NCBI GenBank assembly: GCA_051453625.1
Contig: JBOZIK010000001.1
Span: forward strand, 183,210,780-183,274,779
Source: Welwitschia mirabilis
Lineage: Eukaryota; Gnetophyta; Gnetopsida; Welwitschiales
Length of the DNA: 64,000 nucleotides
Direction: 5' to 3'
Part shown: positions 23,950 to 35,298 of the stretch, piece after piece
Layout: every line of letters starts with the position of its first letter
Numbering within the stretch: the stretch's first letter is position 1
Program-made: the position numbers and the translations under genes
The notes under the pieces: model-generated
What the model saw: only the letters and a program-made list of their open reading frames with translations
Database searches by the model: none
What the model was told of the DNA's origin: nothing

Positions 23950-24716
23950 CTACCTCGATTCTACTTGTAATATTGCTGTAATTTGCATGATGAAGATCTT
24001 TGAGATCATTTTTAATCATCTTAAGATGCTGACAAAGGGCAAACAAGGGGGAGCCTCCTACTTGAGTTTCTCAAGATTTGGCAACTATGGGAAGGAAATG
24101 TTCATCTAGGCATCAGCTATTAAGGAATCTAAATGATATAATTCTCTTGTTAGAAAATCCATTGGACACCACGTAAGAAGAGTGATCTGTAATCCCAGAG
24201 GGTTTGAATTCAGCCAAGGAATTATCCAAGGTGTCTAGCAATTTGAAATTAACTAAAGCCCTATCAAGTTTACAAGAGATTCTATTATAGGAATGATGGC
24301 AATCACATCAAGTAAAGAGCTCACCTGAGAAATTTAGATTGGAGACTTAAAGAAAAGAGGTAAGCTGCAGTAGCTCCTCTGTGTCCTTTCTGGTTACCAT
24401 TCTACCATTTAATTTATCCTTAGCTAAAAGTAGGTAATTAAGATCCCACAAATGATCCATGGCTTATCTATAGTTTCTGAGACCTTCTTTAGGTCCTCCC
24501 ATAGGGGAAACCTTTGTTTTAAAGTGTTGCATCCATATACTACTATCACATACATATCTTGCAAGCCATTTTTGTGCTGAAGTAAGTAATGAATGCATTA
24601 GTTTAATTAGAGAATTCACTAACTTTTAGAATGATAGGGTTCCAAAAAATAAGAAATCTTCCTTTTCCACTTGTATTAAATTTATATAAGTAATGCCAAC
24701 CCTGAAAATTCCTGGA
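23950..24716 (-). pseudogene. LINE ORF2 endonuclease remnant
   Basis: Apurinic-type endonuclease domain that nicks target DNA. Minus-strand reading: SGKGRFLIFWNPIILKVSEF near 24615-24670, then CDCHHSYNRISCKLDRALVN (about 24250-24310), then ITDHSSYVV with the Asp-His-Ser triad at 24179-24187, which corresponds to the catalytic SDH motif. The C-terminal linker near 23950-24046 reads FALCQHLKMIKNDLKDLHH. Some stops, for example near 24300. The start is lost in the gap. Confidence 0.8.
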
Positions 24717-25510
24717 NNNNNNNNNNNNNNNNNNNNNNNNNNNNNNNNNNNNNNNNNNNNNNNNNNNNNNNNNNNNNNNNNNNNNNNNNNNNNNNNNNNN
24801 NNNNNNNNNNNNNNNNNNNNNNNNNNNNNNNNNNNNNNNNNNNNNNNNNNNNNNNNNNNNNNNNNNNNNNNNNNNNNNNNNNNNNNNNNNNNNNNNNNNN
24901 NNNNNNNNNNNNNNNNNNNNNNNNNNNNNNNNNNNNNNNNNNNNNNNNNNNNNNNNNNNNNNNNNNNNNNNNNNNNNNNNNNNNNNNNNNNNNNNNNNNN
25001 NNNNNNNNNNNNNNNNNNNNNNNNNNNNNNNNNNNNNNNNNNNNNNNNNNNNNNNNNNNNNNNNNNNNNNNNNNNNNNNNNNNNNNNNNNNNNNNNNNNN
25101 NNNNNNNNNNNNNNNNNNNNNNNNNNNNNNNNNNNNNNNNNNNNNNNNNNNNNNNNNNNNNNNNNNNNNNNNNNNNNNNNNNNNNNNNNNNNNNNNNNNN
25201 NNNNNNNNNNNNNNNNNNNNNNNNNNNNNNNNNNNNNNNNNNNNNNNNNNNNNNNNNNNNNNNNNNNNNNNNNNNNNNNNNNNNNNNNNNNNNNNNNNNN
25301 NNNNNNNNNNNNNNNNNNNNNNNNNNNNNNNNNNNNNNNNNNNNNNNNNNNNNNNNNNNNNNNNNNNNNNNNNNNNNNNNNNNNNNNNNNNNNNNNNNNN
25401 NNNNNNNNNNNNNNNNNNNNNNNNNNNNNNNNNNNNNNNNNNNNNNNNNNNNNNNNNNNNNNNNNNNNNNNNNNNNNNNNNNNNNNNNNNNNNNNNNNNN
25501 NNNNNNNNNN
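24717..25510. other. assembly gap (794 N) with identical 11-mers at both edges
   Basis: aaattcctgga ends the left side and starts the right side. If this is a real overlap, the gap is shorter than shown or absent. Confidence 0.9.
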
Positions 25511-25989
25511 AAATTCCTGGAAAGTAAGTTAGCAAGAGAGAAATATTGGAGTTTTATTTCTAAAAGACTTATAAATGATAAAGATCTTGAACTGACAAGG
25601 AGTTTAGCTTCTCTTTGCTTTTCTTAGGAGCCTAGCCCCCTCACCTTTCAGATTGCAATTTCCATGCTAGGGAGTAGGGCTTACACTTACTCCTTTAATC
25701 CTGGGCAGTTTTCTTTGATGATCAGGAAGAGAATTTTTGCTTTTGCTTTTCCCTTTTTTACTCCCTATACTAAGTCCTTATTTTCCCATTACTTTAATAT
25801 ATTCTCATTCTCCTGAAAGGTTGAAGTACTCTGAGATAGATTCCTTCCCTTTTTTTGCTACATCAGAGCCCCTTGTATAGCTTGAAGGGGGTTTTATATG
25901 AAGGTTAGAAAGAGGCTATCATTTCCTAGTGTTAGGATGTTAAGAGAGGAGGCCTGCTAATGACAAAGAACTCAGCTACTGAAAAGAGC

Positions 25990-26940
25990 ACAGGAATGCA
26001 CTACTAGAAACTAGGTCTTCTGAGGTGGCAAAGGGGCCTGGCTCACCAGGGAAGGGGCTAAGAAAGTTAGCATGCTTAGTATGTAATGCCTTAGATTCCA
26101 CTACATCAATGATCTTAAGATTCAAACTATGTCCTTCAATCTTGAATTCAGTAGGAGGTAATGATTTAACTTTAATGATTCAACTTGATGTTGGTTTCTT
26201 TGAGCGGTATCTTATGGTGTAACCTAGTAATTTGGGAGTCATTCATAAGGGACTTCTTAGTTAATGTTCCTTCCATCTAGGTTGTGCAGCAAAATTTCAA
26301 ATGGAAGTTTAGATTCTATTCTAACCTCCATATAAGAATGCACATAAGAGAGTCTACCTCAGCACGTTGTAATCGCGTCAGTGCATATGGGTCGATCGAT
26401 AACACTTGAGATCTAGCTGAGGGTTTTTCATACTCATAGATTTGGTTTCAGATGAGGAAACTTCACCCACAAAGGAAACTACCTGATTTCTCTTGGATTA
26501 AGGTCTAGGTCTTGAAACCATGGCTAAATGATTAGGGGTCTTTTATTAAAGGGCCAAAATCCCTAGTCCAAAACTTTATACATTACTTTCTCAGAGGAAA
26601 TATTATAGAGGAACATACCTCTATTGATATAAGTAACCTCTTTCAGGCCTAAATAACTCCATTTTATACAGGCAAATTTCTACACACGAATTGGGCTTGG
26701 TCTGATTCCAAAGATGTAGCCTATTAAGCTGTTGTCCCATAAGGCATTTCATTCATCCCACTCTTATCTGTCTAATTAGACGCCATGTTTATTTGTGAAT
26801 TCCTGAGGGAATAATTATAATCTTAGGCCATTTTTCTTGAATGGTTTCCTGCAATAATGTCTTCCAAGAGGCCTTTTTTGTTTTTATAATTTGTAATTGT
26901 GTGAAGGTTTGCACTAGGAACTCAGTTATTTTTGAGATTT
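25990..26940 (-). pseudogene. LINE ORF1 remnant with DUF4283-like domain
   Basis: Plant L1 elements carry an ORF1 with an N-terminal DUF4283 domain and often a zinc knuckle. The minus strand shows FWPFNKRPLII then PWFQDLDLN (about 26505-26565), as in the G-P-W-x-F-x-x-x-P-L and W-x-P-x-x-x-x motifs. DRPICTDAITT follows (about 26355-26390), then RLSYVHSYMEVRIESKLPFE (about 26285-26355). This order and spacing fit the family well. No intact zinc knuckle is seen. The plus-strand frame at 26025-26222 is a shadow of this gene. Confidence 0.7.
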
Positions 26941-27083
26941 TAGGTCAAGCAACTGGCTTTGCTTATGTTTTGAGGAACTAAAGGGATGCCAGCTACCATG
27001 GGAAGGAGCAATGAGAGTAGGGGAAAGCTACCGCACTTCTTTAAGCCTTAGCATGCTTGTGTCCTTCAGTCTTAAAAACTTAA

Positions 27084-27335
27084 GAAAATATTACTTGAAT
27101 TAGAAACTATTAAGATATTATCTAAAGCCTTCATATCAAGTCATATCAACAAATATCACAATATAATTCCAAGTGTAAAAATACTTGTAAGGAAGAGATG
27201 TGAGTAAAATAGTTCTATAATCCTACAAAGTTTTAAAAGATACTAAGAAGTTTAAGTCTAATCTAATACATATCTCTTACAAAATAGTCTATACAAGGAG
27301 TATATTAACACATGGTGTTAACAAATTAATGCCTC
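27084..27335. repeat. unknown repeat X, copy 2, right part
   Basis: Aligned with 17446-17668, starting attacttgaattagaaactat. It shows that the LINE split a copy of X. Confidence 0.7.
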
Positions 27336-27740
27336 AAAAATAGATGCATATTTATGCTATGTTCTTATCAAAGTTAATGAATAATATGTTAGCAATATGT
27401 TGTGGTATTATTATAATATATTATGTATTATTTTAAGCTAACTTTGTGATGTAGTTGAGTTAAGTGGAGTCATCCTAAAAAAAGGAAAAATAATTGTAAC
27501 AACTAGAAAAGTGGTGTAAAAGAGAAATAACAAGCTTACGACAATTATGTCTATAAATATGCATTATAGAGGAGGCAAAAGGATCTTTTTTAGAATCTTA
27601 AAGAAAAGCTAAAAATCATGTATAAGCTAAAGAGATCATATTGGAAGAACTATAAAGTAACTTCCTAAGCTACTATACCTATTATGAAAACATAAGAAGT
27701 ATCTAATTACTAGATTTTCTTAATAAGTAATACAAGTTAT
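27336..27740. other. flank of the copia nest, nothing recognised
   Basis: AT-rich, no coding or repeat signal that I could match elsewhere in the window. Confidence 0.45.
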
Positions 27741-28157
27741 TGTTAAGTTATTTTTACCAAGTTGATGTCAAACTAATATATCTAGTGTAGCAAAATCTGC
27801 TACAATTTTTAAAGAAAATAATAGTCCTTATAGGTTAAAAGTAATCCAACATTTTTCACTAGCTTCACTTGAATCTAATAATGATAGAACAAATAAGGAG
27901 TCGACCAGATCCCAGAGGGATCAACCAAACCTATACCAAATTTTATCTAATCAATTTATTAAGGGGTTAACTAGATCCCAAATGGGTCAATTGAACCTAT
28001 ATCAAAAATTATCAAATCAATTTATTTAGGGATCAACTGGATTTCATAAGAATCAACCGAACCTATTTTAAAAATGTTTTATAAAAAGTTCAAAATTGGT
28101 CAATAGAATAAAAAAATGGATTGACTGGACCTGGACCATATACAGTCAACTAAATTC
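27741..28157 (+). repeat. C1 5' LTR, left part
   Basis: Starts tgttaagttatttttacc and matches the C1 3' LTR from 62254 (tattaatttatttttgcc). Both continue through ggacctggaccatatacag. It stops at aattc (28153-28157), the target site of the inner copia DNA; the continuation is at 54868 with gattc. Confidence 0.85.
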
Positions 28158-29418
28158 TAAAGGATCTGGAATCCTAAAGGGGGAGGGGAGATGAAAAGGA
28201 TTTAAAAAAAAATACACTCAAAATATATCTTCACAAGTACTAAAAACTAAAAGATATTTGTGCATATAAAATACAAAAATTAATCTAAAAGAAAAGATAA
28301 CTAAAAGTACAAAATACCAATGAAAATAGACACATGATTTATAGTGATTTGAAAAACCCCCTACTCCACTCTTAAAGATCAGCTTCTTCCCAAGCTTGAT
28401 CTAGATCTTCACTAATTACTTTTCAAATATTTCAAGTTTACCTGTAACCTTTTACAATTGAACTTTTTAGAGGCTCATTCTTAACCTCTAGAGAGAATGC
28501 TTTTTGATGATAATATCATGCCATAATGCATAGGTTTCACTAGATTTAAAATATAATAATGAGGTAGATGCACTGCTTGAGATGATAATACAATCCACAT
28601 ACATACAATGTAAACTAATTAACCAAGTATAGATGATAACAAAAGATGTTTGCTCATCTTTGATTAGATAGAAAGTGTGCTAAGAAGTCATGCAATGATT
28701 TTAATGGTTAACAAATATATAAGAGAAACTTTTTAGGGTTTTACAAGTGTAAGAGGTTCTCCAATAGATAAAAAATGTGAGACTAAATGGCTAGAAAAAT
28801 CTCATTTCCATCATGATCGATCGACCCCTCAAAATATCTAGCTAACCCCATCAAGTGCTATCACTGAAGTTGGTTATCTTCATCTTTTTCTGGTTGACTC
28901 AAGTTTCTTATGACTTCATATCTGGTCGATCCCTCAGGACCTAGTTGACTACACGTTTGATTGATCACATTTTGGTCTAGATGACCTCATGCCTAGAAAA
29001 ATGTAAAATAATATTTATGACTTAGGTTCAGTTGATCCCTAAGGTATCCAGTCGATCCCTTGATTAGAAAAGATGAAAACATTTCACTTTAGGTATGGTC
29101 AATCCCTCTATAATTTGGTTGAACCCTTGATGATTAGATGTGATAAATTTATTGCTCAAGTCTAGCTAACCCCTTCGGAATCTAGTCAACCCCTTAGTAA
29201 TCTATTTTTAAAAATTCTTAGTATAGGTTCCATTGACTCCTTAGGTATTTGGTTGACCCTTTTAAGGGTTTGAAAGTTGTCAAGTTTAGGTAAGGTTTAT
29301 GATAAATGACTGTAGCTTCTAACCTATAAGGATTAATATTTTCTGCTAAGAATACAAGACATTTTACTAAAATAGAAAATGTTAGTTTGACATCAACTTA
29401 ACAAATCTTAACTTAACA
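28158..29418 (-). repeat. copia LTR A, minus orientation
   Basis: Complete LTR of the same family as C1 but inverted: starts taaaggatctggaatcc, ends cttaaca. It is followed by atcttaaattattg rather than the atctccccctttga polypurine tract, so its own interior is lost or replaced. Its first 130 bases, plus 7 bases of flank, recur almost unchanged at 30699. Confidence 0.75.
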
Positions 29419-29516
29419 ATCTTAAATTATTGAAATAGTTTTAACTTATATAAATGATCATTATTCATATTAAAAAAAATAGAATTTTTAAATAAATGAT
29501 TATAAGCTAATTATCC

Positions 29517-29647
29517 TTATAAAATTATTTAAAAATTGAAGTTACCATGGATATAGTTAACTTTATGATTATTTAGGAATTAAGATTATCCTAAATATAA
29601 TTAATTTTATAACTATTTAGAAATTGCATTATCATAAATATAATTAA
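29517..29647 (+). repeat. three-unit minisatellite, about 43 bp per unit
   Basis: Units start at about 29517, 29562 and 29605 and share ttta-a--attta-gaatt---attatc-taaatataattaa. Units two and three are the most alike. Confidence 0.65.
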
Positions 29648-29673
29648 GTAAATGTGGTCTAACTTAAACCATG

Positions 29674-29685
29674 GATTTGATACCA
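29674..29685 (-). other. PBS-like site for initiator tRNA-Met, minus strand
   Basis: The minus strand reads tggtatcaaatcc against the usual tggtatcagagc; all differences are transitions. tgacaccc at 29691 could be the LTR edge of another minus-strand copia fragment. No matching coding region is present, so this remains tentative. Confidence 0.3.
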
Positions 29686-30191
29686 TTACATGACACCCTA
29701 AATTTATTAAGCACTATTTTTAGTACTGGATTATTTAAAGCACTTAGAAGCACCTAGAATTAGCTTTACATTTTAGTCTATTTGTATATTTTAAGGAAAA
29801 ATAAATAATATATAAATCATTTTTAATATAATTAATTAAAGATAATTTTGGTTTTTGAATAGTACTGATGTCATTTTCTTATTCCATATTTCTTCTTATG
29901 CCTTTACCACATAGAGATATCTTACGTATGATTGATGAGATGTAAACTTATTGTAATACACACATGGATATATGTTTAGGATAATTCTTAACCAATATGA
30001 GACAAAGTGCTATATTAATGGCATTTTAAATTTATATTTGGCCATCACCTAGACATGAGTTAGTTCTACTTTAAATTCTAAATTGTAAAAGACATAGCTA
30101 GGTTTAATTTCATAGGCTTAAATATTACCTTACTATACCATAAAAAATTTAACAAGTGATATGTTATGTGAATGCATACTTACAAGTAATT

Positions 30192-30205
30192 TCACACCCA
30201 CATAC

Positions 30206-30236
<31 letters not shown>
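30192..30236 (+). repeat. (CA)n microsatellite
   Basis: Imperfect then perfect ca repeats. Confidence 0.9.
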
Positions 30237-30426
30237 TTCTATGTTCAAGTAAGATCACACTAGGGATACTAATATCATAAAGCTAAACTCAACTTTTACC
30301 AAAATCACTAAAAATTTCATTTGATGTATAATCCTAGTATCATTATTCCAAAAGAATAATATGTGGTAGATAAATAGTAAAGATCATAAAAAGCTAATTT
30401 TTATAACTATCACATAGTGATTATGT

Positions 30427-30598
30427 ATTGCAAGTAAGAGAGAGTGTGCAAGTAAGAGAGTGAGTGAGTGAGTGAGTGGTTGAAATAGAGAGAGAGCGAG
30501 AGGCAGAGGGAGAGGGAGAGGGAGAGAAGGGAGAAGGAATAGAGAGGTAGAGATAGATAGAGAGATATAAAGAGAGAGAGAGAGAGAGAGAGAGAGAG
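30427..30598 (+). repeat. (GA)n-rich microsatellite ending in a gap
   Basis: Mixed gagt, gaga, gggaga and gata units leading to a pure (ga)n run broken by 100 N. The Ser/Leu-rich minus-strand frame over it is an artefact of the repeat. Confidence 0.9.
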
Positions 30599-30698
30599 NN
30601 NNNNNNNNNNNNNNNNNNNNNNNNNNNNNNNNNNNNNNNNNNNNNNNNNNNNNNNNNNNNNNNNNNNNNNNNNNNNNNNNNNNNNNNNNNNNNNNNNN
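30599..30698. other. assembly gap (100 N)
   Basis: Standard-size gap placed where the (GA)n tract ends. The right edge starts with the same taaattctaaagg that begins LTR A at 28151. Confidence 0.95.
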
Positions 30699-30705
30699 TA
30701 AATTC

Positions 30706-31928
30706 TAAAGGATCTGGAATCCTAAAGGGGGAGGGGAGATGAATAGGATTTAAAAAAAAATACACTCAAAATATATCTTCACAAGTACTAAAAACTAAAA
30801 GATATTTATGCATATGAAATACAAAAATTAATCTTAAAAAAAAAACTAAAAGTACAAAATACCAATGGAGATAGACACATGATTTATAATGGTTTGGGAA
30901 ACATCCTATTTCATTCTTGGTAATCATCTTTTATCCAAGCCTGATCCAAATCTTCATTAATCACTTTCTAATTATTTCAAGTTCATTTATAACCTTCTAT
31001 AATCAAACTTTTTAGAGGCTCAGTCTCAACCCTTAGAGGAAATACTTTTCGATAACAATAATGTGCTGTAATGCACAAGTTTCACTAGATCTAAAGTACA
31101 ATAATGATATTACTACATAGGTTGACATGTTATCATAATCCATATATGTATAGAGCAAATTGATTAACTAAAGCACTGATGATCATAAAAGATGTTTTCT
31201 CATTTTTGGTTAGATGGAAGATATGCCAAAAAATTCTACAGTGATTTCGATAGTTGACAAATATATAGGAAATACATTTTAGGGTTTTATAGGTAAATCA
31301 AATTCTCTAATGGATAGAAACAAAAGGCCAATAGCTAGAAAAATCTCCTTTATATCATAATTGATTGACCCCTTGAAATGTTTGGTTGACCCCATTAAGT
31401 ACCATTACTAAAGTCAATTGCCCTCATCTTCTTCCAGTCAACCCAAGCTTCTTATGTCTCCACATTTGGTCGAATGTACCAGTCGATCCTCAAGGATCTG
31501 ATTGACTGCATGTCCAGTTAACTATATTTTGATCTAGTCAATCCCATGTGTAGAAAAATGTAGAATAAAATTTTTTATCACAGGTCCAGTTAACCCCTTA
31601 GTAATTTGGTAGACCCCTTGATCACAAGAGATGAAAATATTTTACTCCAAGTCTAGTTGATTTGTCATAAATCTGGTCGACTCCTTAATAATCAGATGTA
31701 ACAAGTCTATTGTAGATATCTGTTTGATTACTTAAGAGTCTGATTAACCCCTTAGTAGTATGTCTTTGATAGTTCTTAGTATAGGTTTAGTTGACCTCTT
31801 AGGAATACAGTCAATCCCTTTAAGGGTTTGAAACTTATCAGGTTTAAGTAAGGTTTGTGATAAATGTTTACTAATTTCTACAAAGAACACACCACATTTT
31901 ATTACACTAGAAAATTTTAGTTTGACAT
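30706..31928 (-). repeat. copia LTR B, left part, minus orientation
   Basis: Same family as LTR A and LTR D (53616-54867). Preceded by aattc at 30701-30705. It runs to tttgacat at 31921-31928, where the Ty3/gypsy element G2 is inserted; the rest of the LTR is 44627-44656. The paired GTCGAC-type motifs are visible, for example attgac at 31364 with gttgac at 31385, and gtcgac at 31676. Confidence 0.85.
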
Positions 31929-32114
31929 TGATGCACATCCAAATTGTATGTGTTTGATGAGGTGTTATGAGCTATTTTGCAGGACATTTATACAGGTTTA
32001 GATGCAATTCTAAGGGTTATGAAAAGTTGATGAATGATCATAGAAACATGCAATTCTTAACATGTTTAGAGTTATTTCTAGAAATCTTCTAATACTTAGT
32101 GTTATGAAGGAATA

Positions 32115-32214
32115 NNNNNNNNNNNNNNNNNNNNNNNNNNNNNNNNNNNNNNNNNNNNNNNNNNNNNNNNNNNNNNNNNNNNNNNNNNNNNNNNNNNNNN
32201 NNNNNNNNNNNNNN
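32115..32214. other. probable false gap (100 N) in G2 5' LTR
   Basis: Left and right flanks carry the same 104 bases with a few differences, so the N run most likely hides a contig overlap. Confidence 0.85.
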
Positions 32215-32442
32215 TAAGGATTATGAAAAGTTAATGAATGATCACAGAAACATGCAATTCTTAACATGTTTAGAGTCATTTCTAGAAATCTTCTAATACT
32301 TAGTGTTATGAAGGAATATTAATGATCTAAAAGGTATACTTCCCTTAAGCTGGAAAGATAAGGAAAACTATTATCCTCCTTGTCATCCCCACGATAGATA
32401 AGATGACAGTTGAGGATGCTGACATGGATTAGAACTAGAACC

Positions 32443-32542
32443 NNNNNNNNNNNNNNNNNNNNNNNNNNNNNNNNNNNNNNNNNNNNNNNNNNNNNNNNNN
32501 NNNNNNNNNNNNNNNNNNNNNNNNNNNNNNNNNNNNNNNNNN
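32443..32542. other. probable false gap (100 N) in G2 5' LTR
   Basis: The 132 bases before the gap recur right after it almost unchanged. Confidence 0.85.
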
Positions 32543-33596
32543 AAGGAATATTAATGATCTAAAAGGTATACTTCCCTTAAGCTGGAAAGATAAGGAAAAT
32601 TATTATCCTCCTTGTCATCCCCACGACAGATAAGATGACAGTTGAGGATGCTGACATGGATTAGAACTAGAACCAATGAAGTACTCTTTTCTGAAGAAGT
32701 GTCATCCCTAGTGTCATCCTCGTGACATGCAAGATGACAACTGATAACTCATCGATCATCATCCCAGGTGTGGTTCCCATATTAATTAGGATGACAACTA
32801 AAACAACTAGTCAACTTTGTCCATTTCATCCATTTCTTTCTCTGATTTGAGCACATTTTTCAGTGCATTTTGAGTGATGGTTATGCCTTCTTTACTACAT
32901 AAATAAACCTTTCCTTTGATCCTCCTATTATCTTTAATGAACTGGAAATTCTTGTAATAGGAGATCGAAGGGTGGGAGATCCATCTTGAGTATTTATAAA
33001 AAGACATTTCCTTGGTGTTAGACTATGCATCTTTCATTGAAGTAAGGCTATTTTGTAATTTGCATGCTAGTTTAATTCATAATATAAACTCTATTTCTTT
33101 TGTTCATTAATACTTTTAATATTTCTTATACTTTATATTATTCTTGATTCGGTGATAGTCTCATTAATGATATAGGTCTAGAAGGAAATCTTTGTTAAGG
33201 TTAATAATATTAGTTTAAAAGCTTTTTGCATTACATTCTATTCAACTTATTTGATAGCCTAAGTTGGTCTCAGTTAGTGACAGNNNNNNNNNNCTGATTT
33301 AGGTTATATAGGATCAACCTTCCTGACAAGTCAATCTAGTAATTGAATAGATGTTCATCTAGATTAAGTACATTTACATTGCCTTGCATGTTTAGTTTCT
33401 TACATTATTTTTAAGTTTAGGATATAATATTTTCTTTGAAAATCAATTCTCCTTTTCATCTCATATACTTTTAATGGATTTATGATATTTGGATCACTTC
33501 CATTTATACTAGTGTGTTGTATTTGTAACATATATAAATTTGTGATTAAGAGAATTTAATAAAAGACAAAAAGTTATAAAATTATACACCCGAGCA

Positions 33597-34017
33597 TCTT
33601 GCAATCATCGCTAAGAAAGGCTATTGAGGAGCATGAGGATTGTCATCACTTAGATGAGTAGATCAAAGTTTAGTTTGAATATTTAGCTGTAGCAACATTA
33701 TATTTCTATTTAAGAATTATAGGTTCTATTCACAGTTCTCGATTTTTATCAATGTATAATAATAGCTTATCATCCCCTCTATCGTCCACATGATATTAAG
33801 AATGACAACATAGATTTTCTAGTTTATTTTTTCTCTATAAATTTTTATTTCTATAACATTAGCAATAGTAAAATAACTATCGTCTTCTTTGTCATCTTCA
33901 TGACAAGGTGGACGACAACCTGATTTTCTACTTATGGCTTTCTATTTATGAAAATTTTATTTGAGTTCAGTAATACTCTATTTTTGTCGTAACCTGTGTG
34001 TTTTCCACAATCAAGAG
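33597..34017 (+). other. G2 leader between 5' LTR and gag
   Basis: Expected site of the primer-binding site. tcttgcaatcatcgctaag follows the LTR but does not match a plant tRNA 3' end that I recognise. No reading frame. Confidence 0.5.
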
Positions 34018-35118
34018 AAATATTATTGATAGAAAAAAATATCAGAGAAGAATTAGTTAACTTTAAATTAAAATATGGTACACAATATTCAGGTGCATAT
34101 AATATCCATTCTGAGTTTATCTTTTCAGAATCTAATTCTATGAAAGAAAATTCTTTAAAAAGTAATTTAGAATAAAATAGTTCTAAAAAGTTAAATGCTT
34201 TGAAAAAACAAAAACATGTCATAGGGTCTTCAATCCCTTGTCCTAATGTAAATCTTACTCTTAAGGAACTAATAGCTAATAAAAAGTGGGAAATACAAAC
34301 TTCTTTTAATTTATCCTCAAGAGATTATGTTAAATTAAAAAATCCCATTTTTAGGGGTGAAAATAAGGAGCACTCCCTCCAATACATTGCAAACATTGAA
34401 TAGTTAATTCTTACCTCTGAAAATAGAAAAAAAAAATTAGTGATCATACCTATATGGTCATTTTTTCCATTACGTGGAAAGGAAAGGCAAAACTTTAGTT
34501 AAGAACTATTTCTCATAAGAGTTTAAAAACTTAAAACCAAGTTTAGAAGGCTTTCATTAAAATATTTATGAGTAAAGCAAACATTAAGAAGAAAAAAAAG
34601 TGACTAATTTCTAATAATAATCAAATGAGGATTATGCTTTTACATATGAACATTTCTTTATTACAATTCATTCTAAACCAATAGATTCTTTCACACAAGA
34701 AGAGCTAATAGATTACTTGTATAGTGAATTAAATAGCTAAACAAAATAACCCGTAGATTCTTTTTGTGATGGAAACCTAATGAAACTTACATTAGAAAAT
34801 GCTTGAAAAACATTATAAGGACTTATTGAGATGAGCCAAACTTAGCCAAAACTGATAGCAAGAGACAATAGCACTATAGGATAAATCATCAAAAATTTAA
34901 AAGAAGTAAAATAAGAAAATGAGGTAGATAAAATAGAAACTGAACCTATAAATTTAATTAAAGACTTTACAACAACTTTGGAAAAATATGCTAAGATAAT
35001 CCTAGATACAAATTCAATAACTAAAAATAGTGTTTTGCCAACATGTGACTTATGTGAAGATAACTACTACATTATCAAGAATACAAGGAGAAAATATATG
35101 AATAAGTTTATGCTTTTA
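34018..35118 (+). pseudogene. Ty3/gypsy gag remnant, copy A
   Basis: Structural capsid protein of G2, broken. Longest run 34200-34403 includes KKQKHVIGSSIPCP, NLTLKELIANKKW and LQYIANIE. Further on, the capsid core is seen only in shifted frames (FFPLRGKERQN near 34460). Near 35042-35085 a CDLCEDNYYI segment is what remains of the zinc finger; the histidine is tyrosine. The same order recurs in copy B, about 1.27 kb downstream. Copy A carries more frameshifts and is cut by a gap. Confidence 0.75.
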
Positions 35119-35218
35119 NNNNNNNNNNNNNNNNNNNNNNNNNNNNNNNNNNNNNNNNNNNNNNNNNNNNNNNNNNNNNNNNNNNNNNNNNNNNNNNNNN
35201 NNNNNNNNNNNNNNNNNN
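35119..35218. other. assembly gap (100 N)
   Basis: Separates the two gag copies. The edges do not overlap each other. Confidence 0.95.
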
Positions 35219-35298
35219 TTTATTTTATTTTTATTATTTTCTATTTAAAATATGATCTGATATGGTCAATTCAGATAAGAAATATTAGAGAGAAATGC

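Larger units (their letters stand above)
19602..27075 (-). mobile_element. L1-type LINE on minus strand, inserted in repeat X
   Basis: About 7.5 kb including three large gaps. Read from right to left: short 5' region, ORF1 with a DUF4283-like RNA-binding region, ORF2 endonuclease, RT and zf-RVT, then a 3' region ending at gcccccaaaaaa near 19602. It is less AT-rich than its surroundings. The flanks on both sides belong to one copy of repeat X, so it is an insertion, but about 280 bases of X are missing and no clear target duplication is visible. All frames are broken. Confidence 0.8.
29419..30598. other. AT-rich segment with simple repeats between LTR A and LTR B
   Basis: No gene. It holds a 43-bp minisatellite, a PBS-like site on the minus strand, a (CA)n tract and a long (GA)n tract that runs into a gap. 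Confidence 0.5.
31929..33596 (+). repeat. G2 5' LTR
   Basis: Starts tgatgcacatcc, ends cacccgagca. The apparent length of 1668 is inflated by two 100-N gaps whose flanks repeat: 32011-32114 equals 32215-32318 and 32311-32442 equals 32543-32674, apart from a few bases. Removing N runs and one copy of each gives about 1.22 kb, which agrees with the 1210 bases of the 3' LTR. A TATA-like element actacataaataaacc lies near 32895-32910. A 10-N run is at 33284-33293. No PBS was recognised after 33596. Confidence 0.85.

Noticed and set aside
26025-26222. Plus-strand open frame of 65 codons
   Set aside because: Antisense shadow of the LINE ORF1 remnant.
30421-30765. Ser/Leu/Tyr-rich minus-strand frame
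   Set aside because: A reading of the (GA)n microsatellite through a gap.
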